The position numbers were made by a program, and so were the translations under genes. A model generated the notes under the pieces. That model saw only the letters and a program-made list of their open reading frames with translations. It was not told the origin of the DNA and searched no databases. Below, piece by piece: positions 1-6,149 of a stretch of DNA of 18,263 nt (position 1 is its first letter; the number at the start of each line of letters is the position of its first letter). Origin of the DNA: Martensiomyces pterosporus (Eukaryota; Kickxellomycota; Kickxellomycetes; Kickxellales; Kickxellaceae); contig MU604131.1 of assembly GCA_025201845.1 (NCBI GenBank), forward strand, positions 1-18,263, given 5' to 3'.

Positions 1-112
1 TGGTGTACCGAGCTTTCCAAGAACCTTCGCCGACCGCGGTCTAGAGTTCAAGGAGCTTTGCAGGTCCATGTTGCGAGGCCGGCAACAAGGAGTCACACCA
101 GTGCCTAGGTAA
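1..112 (+). pseudogene. Possible retroelement integrase remnant, open at left edge (weak)
   Basis: A frame open at the left edge reads 36 codons from position 2 and stops at TAA 110-112. Its translation contains a glycine-valine-proline followed by a D-R-G-x-E-F-x-x-L-C pattern. This resembles the core around the second catalytic Asp in Ty3/gypsy-type integrases, where a G-[FV]-P-x(n)-[ST]-D-R-G-x-x-F pattern is usual. No other integrase motif can be checked because the window begins here, and the frame ends soon after with unrelated sequence downstream. It could equally be chance coding potential in GC-rich DNA. I do not claim an element boundary, LTR or target-site duplication. Confidence 0.22.
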
Positions 113-142
113 TTTATTCACGGGCCCTCTCGGATGGCATAG

Positions 143-211
143 GTTAGCACATGCAGTGGCTATCTCTCACAGGTGTCCTCTGGATACCCGTGCCGGACGG
201 CATGTGCTAAC
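143..211. repeat. 12-bp perfect inverted repeat, 45-nt spacer
   Basis: The arms GTTAGCACATGC (143-154) and its exact reverse complement (200-211) face each other across 45 nt. Allowing one G-T mismatch, the pairing extends about three more positions outward. A near-direct repeat, CGGATGGCAT (131-140) and CGGACGGCAT (194-203), lies just outside the left arm and overlapping the right arm. The structure may form an RNA or DNA hairpin. Its function is unknown. Confidence 0.6.
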
Positions 212-357
212 TTAGTCTCCTGTCGCTCCGGCGACATGGCTTCTTGCGCTCCTTAGCCGACCCCGCTATGGGGACTCTTCTAGTTTCTTGGCTCTTAGTT
301 AAGTTCATTGGGAAATACATCGGCTCCATCATCATCTTATCATATTTGTGTCAAACA

Positions 358-480
358 GCGCCGCCTTCAAGAGCCCGCCGCGCAGCAACACTCCGGGATC
401 TAGACAGTGTTGCGGCTGGCAGGGCACCAAGCCATGCTAGGAATGAACCAGAAACATGTGAGCTTGCAAGAAGGCGGCGC
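358..480. repeat. Nested inverted repeats with potential three-way junction
   Basis: An 11-bp perfect outer stem pairs 358-368 with 470-480 (GCGCCGCCTTC and its complement). Inside it, an 8-bp stem pairs 385-392 with 406-413 (GCAACACT/AGTGTTGC), and a bulged stem pairs 428-436 with 455-466. All three can coexist as a three-way junction of about 123 nt. The region has no good ORF, so a small structured RNA is possible. No known RNA family signature was recognised, and GC-rich sequence yields such stems by chance at an appreciable rate. Confidence 0.35.
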
Positions 481-546
481 GTAGCGACTTGCTTCAGGCA
501 ATGCTTACTGAGCAAGGCATAAATGAACACAAGGGACAGAGTGCGA

Positions 547-554
547 TGACGTCA
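547..554. promoter_or_regulatory. Perfect CRE octamer (TGACGTCA)
   Basis: The palindrome TGACGTCA is the full ATF/CREB-type bZIP site. It lies about 95 bp beyond the COX10 stop codon, so it is not in the promoter of any gene called here. It would suit a transcript starting nearby and running left on the minus strand or right on the plus strand. By base composition one chance copy in roughly 65 kb is expected, so its presence is mildly notable. Confidence 0.4.
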
Positions 555-648
555 CTTTCCACCATCTCTCCACATAGATATCGGCTTGTACTGAGAGCAA
601 CATGATGCATTTGCATAGTGCTAGGTCTATTTTGAGCTGTAGCATGTC

Positions 649-1842
649 CTAAGGCCGGTTTGCTTCGCATCCCCTTTCCTGCTCCTGCTGCTCCCTGTTC
701 GCCACGATCCGGTCCTGGACAAACTTGTGGATCATGATAAGGATCAGCAGCACGGGCAAGTGAGCCAAGCTGCTGAAGAACAGCCTGCGGGATTTCTTCG
801 CATCTGGGTGTTTCCAGAACTCGTACGCACACCACGCCATAAACCCATTGATCAGCGACGAGTCCAGCAAAAACCACGGATCAGTCAGCCCCACCACGGG
901 CATCATGGCTGACAGCGGAAACATCAGCAGCGCATATCTCAGCGACACCCTTGCATTCAGCCTGGGGCGCGTAACCGACATCATCCTGTACCCGGCCTTC
1001 GAGTAGTCCGCCCTGAGCGTATACGCGAGCGAGTTGAAGTGGGGGAACTGCCACGCAAACATCATTCCGCCCAGCACCCACGCTCCAGGACCCAGGGATC
1101 CTGTCGCCGCCGCCCACCCCATCAGTGGCGGTATGGCCCCCACCAGCGAGCCGACCCAGGTGTTGGCGATCGTCAGCCGCTTCATGGCCGTATACACCGC
1201 TGCATACAGCACGATATTCGCCAGCCCAAGCCCGGCCGTCAGCGGGTTGACAAACACCCACAGCGACGCTACGCCAGCAGCACCCGTGGTGGCTCCGAAT
1301 GCCAGCGCATGTAGGGGTGCCAGTGCGTGGCGTGCCAGCGGCCGGTTGCGCGTCCGGCTCATTTGCGCATCATACGGCACCTCGATCCACTGGTTGAAGC
1401 TATTGGCGCTGGCCGAACACAGAGTGGTGCCCATGGTAGTCCACAGCAGGGTGCCCACTTGTGTTGCCCCCGGCGCTATAGCGTATCCGGCCATTGCAGT
1501 GAGCACGACAAACGCCGTCAGCTTGTCTTTGGACAGGTCGCCATATACCTTGGGCAAATCCTTAAGCGTGGCTGCCGACTGGATCTTCCACCACGGCGCC
1601 ATGTCCTCGCGAGCGCGTGTGGTCGTGAGGCCCGGCTGCGGGCTGCTGCTTTGTTTCTGAACGGCAAGCACCGATGCTGTTGTCGATATGCGGTGCCTGG
1701 GAACAAGCGAGAGCGCGGAATTCGTGAATGGGACCAGGCTTTTGGCAGCCAGATTTTGAGTGGCGTGGAACCGCACGCCGTATTCCAGCGCCCGCGGGCA
1801 TATGCGTCGTGTATCTAGCCGCCGCGTCAGCACCCGAAACAT
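649..1842 (-). CDS. COX10: Protoheme IX farnesyltransferase, mitochondrial (COX10)
   Basis: This enzyme farnesylates heme B to heme O in the inner mitochondrial membrane, the first step toward heme A for cytochrome c oxidase. The start is the ATG at 1842, since the open frame upstream has only a TTG. This gives 397 residues, somewhat shorter than yeast (about 460) and human (about 440). Residues 1-80 are rich in Arg, Ser and Ala with almost no acidic residues early on, as expected of a mitochondrial presequence. The UbiA-family prenyl-diphosphate motif N-Q-x2-E-x3-D-x2-M-x-R-T-x2-R-P-L is at about residues 150-169, with D158. The second motif W-Q-F-P-H-F is at 264-269, followed by D-Y-x3-G-Y-x-M at 279-287. 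Several hydrophobic segments follow. The last hydrophobic helix is followed by a charged tail. No intron is needed. The family call is firm; the exact presequence cleavage site is not visible. Confidence 0.96.
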   Translation of the reverse strand: MFRVLTRRLDTRRICPRALEYGVRFHATQNLAAKSLVPFTNSALSLVPRHRISTTASVLAVQKQSSSPQPGLTTTRAREDMAPWWKIQSAATLKDLPKVYGDLSKDKLTAFVVLTAMAGYAIAPGATQVGTLLWTTMGTTLCSASANSFNQWIEVPYDAQMSRTRNRPLARHALAPLHALAFGATTGAAGVASLWVFVNPLTAGLGLANIVLYAAVYTAMKRLTIANTWVGSLVGAIPPLMGWAAATGSLGPGAWVLGGMMFAWQFPHFNSLAYTLRADYSKAGYRMMSVTRPRLNARVSLRYALLMFPLSAMMPVVGLTDPWFLLDSSLINGFMAWCAYEFWKHPDAKKSRRLFFSSLAHLPVLLILIMIHKFVQDRIVANREQQEQERGCEANRP

Positions 1843-1852
1843 TTCAGACAGC

Positions 1853-1865
1853 TTTTTTATATATA
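1853..1865 (-). promoter_or_regulatory. TATA-like element just upstream of COX10 ATG
   Basis: On the minus strand the sequence reads TATATATAAAAAA, ending 11 nt before the COX10 start codon. It is the strongest TATA-like stretch in the 210-bp gap between COX10 and the upstream regulator gene. It lies unusually close to the ATG, so it may be AT-rich leader rather than a functional TATA box. Confidence 0.35.
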
Positions 1866-2052
1866 GTGAGGAAAATGGAGGCAAATGAAAGACCAAATTC
1901 GAGAAATGGAGGCTCAAGAATGCCTGGCCCTCTTTTATCTGCCGACTGCTGCTTATGAGTCCAGGCGGCTCGACTCGAGCTGCAAGGAACAGCGCTGCAC
2001 TGGAGCCAGCCTCCGTCTCAGCTGGCAGCCAGGAAACGCATCTAGGACAAAT

Positions 2053-5000
2053 CTACTCGCGGTAAACGCTATGGAGGAGCGGCTTGGATGCCTCGCTCTT
2101 CAGGTACTTCAAATGCGACGAGAAGTTCAGCGAATACCAGAACAGCTGGCAGTACTCCAGTGCGCTCACAATGTCGTCCAGTCTGGTCTCAATAGCCTTG
2201 ATGTCGGCATTCAGCCCGTGTTCGTCCCAGATGTCGTTGATCCTGCGAATCGCATCCTCCACAACAACCGGCGAATCGCCGCTTGCCTCCTTGCTCTTAT
2301 CGCCTTGGTCAACATCCATCGCCTGCGCCTCATGGGTGTCCTCTCTCTTGCTCCTCCGCGCTCTGGCCGTCACCGCCTGTTTGAGTCGGGCTGCCTGCAC
2401 CTTGCCAGCGACAAACAAGTGATACGGCGTCTGCGGGTTCATCAATTTGAACCGGTCGGCGATCTGGGGGTCCAGGTTAGCTGCCGACGACCCGCTGGCT
2501 GTCGAGGTGCGCCTCTGCTGCTGCCTTGCACTTGCCTGCTGCTGCTGCTGCTGTTGTTGTTGCTGCTGGCCGCCAACGCCAAGTGTCCAGCTCGACAGCC
2601 TCCTCGCACTACCAACTGTGGTTGTCGTCGCTACGTCAGGGGTCGCAGTCTGGTCGAACACGCTGGTCTTGGCCGGATTGCTATTGGCCGATACAAGGCT
2701 GTCCAGGCTGCTGCCGCCCGCAGCACTGTGCGCATTGGGCTGCTCAAACGGCCTCAGCCAATGCACCCGCAGCAGGCGTGCAATCTCATCGGACATGGCC
2801 ACCGATCGGTCCCAGCACCTCTGTGCGAGCACATCCAAATCATGCACAAACTGCAAAGTCAGCTCGGGTCGCTTGGCCTTCGCCATATACCCGCGCTGGT
2901 ACGTCGACCTCTCAAACGGCTTGCCCGTGTGGCGCTCAAAGATAGCCGTGAGGTCAACCGACGAATTGCGTGACGAGTTGTTCTCCGAGTAATACATTGA
3001 ATCCTGCTGATCCGTGCCCTGCAAGCCGGCCGACACCGCCGGGTTGACTGGGGCGGATTGCCCAGTAGCAGTAGGGTGGACAGGGATAGCAGCAGGCGTA
3101 TTCACCCCGCTGGTGCTTTGCATCGACTCGTCTGCCATTGCAGCCGACTTGACCTCCTCGTTGACCAGCAGATCTTCGAACAGGTGCTCGCGGATCTGCA
3201 AGACGCAGGCATAGAGGTGGATCTGGCACGACGCCCCAACGATTTCAAAGTTTGCATGTCTGCGGGCCGAGAATGTGTCCGCGTAGCGGTCCAGCTCGCC
3301 GTGCCACTGCCTGACCCTGCGCTCCAAGCTGCCCACCACCTCCACCAATCTCTTTAGCCGTGCACTCCATCCCAGCGAGTGGGTGGGCAGGTTGTCGTAA
3401 AACAAGGTTCCACGGTCGACGCGTGGGAAGAACAGGCGGAACATCTCCGTGCGCTGCTCGACCATCTGGCCCATGATCAGCGCCAGTATCAAGTCCACAC
3501 GGCAGTTTGAAACCGAGGAGGTGGGGCGCTGCGAAAAGTCTGCCAGCCCCATTTCCCATGCCAGCGGGCCGCAGGGGTTCTCCCTCGCCCACAGGTCCTC
3601 GCTGCACGGCAGCCACACCCAGTGCCACCCGGGCTTGATGATCGGCGGCCTCCCCATGGCCAGGCCATTGAACCTCTCGAGCTGGAAAATCGACCACCAC
3701 GCGCGCCTCCTCTGCTCGTGCTCCAGGATGCCTCCGGGCCGGCTCAGAACCTCGAGGCGAGCCGGGTGCGAGTGCTCGGACCAGCCCGTCTCATACAGCC
3801 CCATGTTGTTCGTAACGGGCGGGAGCAGGAACTCCTCGTCCAGAAGGTGGTACTGGCCAATAAATGCCAGCTGCACGGCCAGCTTCTCGTACGCCGCGCC
3901 TTCCTGCCAATGGCCCGACACCGACATGTAGAGAGCCAGGATGGTGATTGCCTGCAGGGTTGAGAGTCGAGCGTTCTTCAGCGCCTCGGGGAGCATCGAC
4001 CGCGCGGCTCTGGCGTACCGCTGCCCGCGCTTGTACGGCCGCCTGGCCTGCTTGCCCTGCTTTGCGGAGTCGCGCTCCTTGAAGCGCGAGGCAATGGCCT
4101 GGACGGCGTAGTAGAGGATGGGGTCAACGTCGCCATCCAGCACCTGCCTTTCAAATGTCGGGCGGTGCAGAAGGGGCAGCCACGGGTGGACATAGATGAA
4201 GTACATCTTGATCCCCTCGTCGATGGTCTGCAGAATCGGCATGCTGCATTGCGTCGATGTTGAGCGTGCACGGGTGTTTGGAGATGACTTTCTGTTGCTG
4301 TTGTTAGCGCTGCCTGGCGATTGATTAGCGCCCAGAGATCCAGTTCTGTGGCCCTGCCAGCCGCCGCCATCCAGGGTCTCCTTGGCTAGTCCAAGCATCC
4401 CATCGCCAGTGAACGAGAGATGCGCCGAGGATGAGGGCGATTCTACCTGCTGCTGCTGCTGCTGCTGGGACACCGACTGTTGCTGCTGTTGCTGATGCAA
4501 ATGCTGCCGCTGCTGTTCCTGCTTTTGGGAGGCAATAGACATGTCGCTGAGGTTGTCAACCTGCGCATGCACTTGCTGCTGCTGCATCGCTTGTGTGGCG
4601 GTTCCGACTGCTGGTGGCGGCGTCATGATGTCGTTCGATGATGCAGCGCCCTCATACCTCGGAAATGCATAGTTCGACGCAAACAGCAGCGGGTCCCCTG
4701 CGCTCACCTGGGGCAACTGCACCTGGCTCTCCGCTCCAGGCACACCGATGCCCAAATTGAAGCTCGGCCCAACACTGGGAATGCTATTAGAGTTGGCATC
4801 CTGCACCTGGGTCGCCGAATTCGCCGCCAAAGCAGACAGCTCCGCGGGCAGATCCAAGCCCTGCAGACCGGTCAGCTCAGCCCACAGCTGGCGGACATCC
4901 AAATCCAAACCGTCCATGATGGCGTCGGGCACAGGGTCAGCTGGAATCGCCATGGCCTTCATTCCCATTGATCCCGAGCCAATATGCCCATCCTCTGCGG

Positions 5001-5280
5001 TGGCAATGGGGACACTTGTGGAGGTTTCGTTCTCCAGCGAAGCGGCAGACTGCTTTTGAGGCGGTTTAGGCCTCTGTTCGTTTTTGCGTGGCCGCCCGCG
5101 TTTTTTGTGCGGGGTGAGGACACATTCGTATCCTTTCTTCACGCAGTAGCTGCACCGCGGTCGCTCGCCGCCACAGCGGATCTTGCGCAGCCTGCAGGCT
5201 CTACAGGCCATCCCAATCGGCTTGGCGGCACCCTCCTTGCCCCCAGTCGCCGGCTTACTGCCAGAAGCCTTCGTAGTCGT

Positions 5281-5313
<33 letters not shown>

Positions 5314-5637
5314 ATGCTGATGCTGTGTGTCGGTTATCGGCGTCATTGGCTGCATCGAGCTGCCTCCTCCAGCGCCAGTGCTTACCAGCGACTGATCACT
5401 GTATGAGTGCAATTGTGCGAAGCCAGCTAGCCCCGACGGATCGATCGGCGAGGGCGAAATGCCCGAGAGTGTTGCGACCTGGGCGGCGGCTGTCACCTCG
5501 GCCAAGGAGGGCCGTTGCCTTGCAGCCGCACTACTGGTGCTACTGCTTTGGACTGCGCCCTGGGCTGTGGTGTTGCTGCCGTCGTCGTTGACAGAGCCGT
5601 TCTGCGCGAGCTCTGGCACGTAGAAACCAAAGTTCAT
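2053..5637 (-). CDS. Zn2Cys6 binuclear-cluster transcription factor with fungal-specific TF domain and polyglutamine tracts
   Basis: A 1194-residue nuclear regulator encoded by one uninterrupted frame from an ATG at 5637. The Zn2Cys6 cluster has Cys 145, 148, 155, 162, 165 and 172 (C-x2-C-x6-C-x6-C-x2-C-x6-C) with the usual basic loop R-L-R-K-I-R, and binds two zinc ions to contact CGG-type half sites. It is followed at 178-186 by K-K-R-G-R-P-R-K-N, which resembles an AT-hook and a nuclear localisation signal. The fungal-specific regulatory domain (PF04082 type) starts near 475 with I-Y-V-H-P-W-L-P-L-L-H-R-P-T-F and includes the R-R-R-A-W-W-S-I-F motif near 643-651. Glutamine runs lie at about 109-119, 382-397 and 1024-1033. 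Two further low-complexity loops (about 840-900 and 975-1060) interrupt the C-terminal half. Family resemblance is to XlnR-like and other pathway activators, but the target genes cannot be inferred. No neighbour suggests a gene cluster it controls. Confidence 0.93.
2538..2568. repeat. CAG/CAA trinucleotide repeat (polyQ, C-terminal)
   Basis: About ten consecutive glutamine codons (residues 1024-1033 of the Zn2Cys6 protein), mixed CAG and CAA, read on the minus strand. The mixture of codons argues for selection on the glutamine run as well as slippage. The tract sits in a low-complexity loop near the C-terminus. Confidence 0.85.
4447..4497. repeat. CAG-rich tract (polyQ, central)
   Basis: Residues 381-397 of the Zn2Cys6 protein contain runs of six and seven glutamines separated by S-V-S. 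Additional short Q runs lie just upstream in the protein (352-355 and 371-378). The codons are mostly CAG on the minus strand. The whole area between the zinc cluster and the regulatory domain is low complexity. Confidence 0.8.
5281..5313. repeat. CAG trinucleotide repeat (polyQ, N-terminal)
   Basis: Eleven consecutive glutamine codons, nearly all CAG, at residues 109-119 of the Zn2Cys6 protein, preceded by an alternating Q-H-Q-H stretch. This is the purest trinucleotide run in the window and the one most likely to vary in length between strains. It lies about 25 residues before the DNA-binding cluster. Confidence 0.88.
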
Positions 5638-5733
5638 TGTGGGAATAAATGGAAAGGCGAATTAGGATAATGTAACAAAAGGAAGCGCGCAATGTCTTTT
5701 TAGGAGAAATGCTATCTGGACAGGGGAGGGGCG

Positions 5734-5821
5734 GCGCACCCTTGTCCTGTCTTGTCTTGTCTTGTCGTGTGCTTCTTGCCTGGAGCTTCCTCCAGGCTCT
5801 GGCTCCCACACAAGGGTGCGC
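5734..5821. repeat. Nested perfect inverted repeat / hairpin in probable 5' leader
   Basis: The outer arms are 12 bp and perfect: GCGCACCCTTGT (5734-5745) with its complement at 5810-5821. Inside lies a perfect 8-bp hairpin, GCCTGGAG (5778-5785) and CTCCAGGC (5790-5797), with a four-base loop. A TGTCT-type pentanucleotide repeat fills one internal side. If transcribed with the Zn2Cys6 gene, the structure would sit about 97-184 nt before the start codon and could impede scanning ribosomes or bind a protein. Whether it is transcribed is inference. Confidence 0.6.
5741..5770. repeat. Pentanucleotide repeat (CTTGT)n
   Basis: On the plus strand the unit CTTGT, in phase variants TGTCT, recurs about five times with two imperfect copies at the ends. 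On the minus (sense) strand this is ACAAG repeats. The first unit overlaps the left arm of the 12-bp inverted repeat, so repeat copies could pair alternatively with an arm. Confidence 0.75.
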
Positions 5822-5894
5822 GGATTGCAGGCCAAGCGCGCTAATTTTCTCGTTGGCGCTCCGCCGTTCCAAAAAAAGTGGTAGCAATCTGTCT

Positions 5895-5925
5895 ATTGGC
5901 CGCCCTCTCCTCCTTGTGTGATTGG
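5895..5925 (-). promoter_or_regulatory. Pair of CCAAT boxes upstream of the Zn2Cys6 gene
   Basis: ATTGG occurs at 5895-5899 and 5921-5925 on the plus strand, so both read CCAAT in the direction of the regulator gene. The distal one has the context AGCCAATCA, an excellent match to the HAP/NF-Y consensus. The other reads GGCCAATAG. They lie 258-288 nt before the ATG and 26 bp apart. Confidence 0.45.
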
Positions 5926-6149
5926 CTGGGGTCAGCCGTCCTGGGTAAATAATGGCTGCTTGCGTTGCAGCTGTCTGCCGGTGCGCATCCATGTGCAGGC
6001 GAGGGCGCAATAGGGAAGCTAGTCGCGGTCATCTGTGGCCAGATCGACCAGGTTTCTGCCTTCTTGCTTGCCCCGCGCCACTGTAGCGTCCAGGGCTGGG
6101 TGCTCCGCTTCTCCAGCAAGGCGCCTGACTCGCCAGACGAGGTGTTGGT

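Larger units (their letters stand above)
113..648. other. Gene-free stretch with inverted repeats
   Basis: No convincing protein-coding gene is visible here. The only frame longer than about 60 codons on the plus strand begins at a TTG and has no family resemblance. On the minus strand a 42-codon ATG frame (207-335) encodes a very basic peptide I do not recognise. The stretch holds two perfect inverted repeats of 12 and 11 bp with smaller hairpins inside the second, a CRE octamer at 547-554 and an octamer-like ATTTGCAT at 609-616. The right end should contain the 3' UTR of the COX10 gene. I saw no AATAAA there and no tRNA or snRNA signature. Confidence 0.5.
5638..6149 (-). promoter_or_regulatory. 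Upstream region of the Zn2Cys6 gene
   Basis: This gap separates the regulator start (5637) from the stop of the next minus-strand gene (6150). Read on the minus strand, there is no ATG from about 5985 down to the regulator's own start, some 348 nt. This fits a long transcribed leader. It contains two CCAAT boxes, a nested inverted repeat and a pentanucleotide repeat, described separately. The start context is CACAATGAA. No TATA box of standard form was seen. The frames that cross this gap look non-coding. Confidence 0.6.

Noticed and set aside
244..522. 92-codon plus-strand frame with a hydrophobic stretch
   Set aside because: It begins at TTG, has no family resemblance, and its second half is arginine-rich in the way random GC-rich DNA is. 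A single hydrophobic run is not enough for a gene call.
1885..2973. 362-codon plus-strand frame overlapping the Zn2Cys6 gene
   Set aside because: It starts at a non-conserved position, is antisense to a well-supported gene, and its leucine run is only the complement of the CAG repeat.
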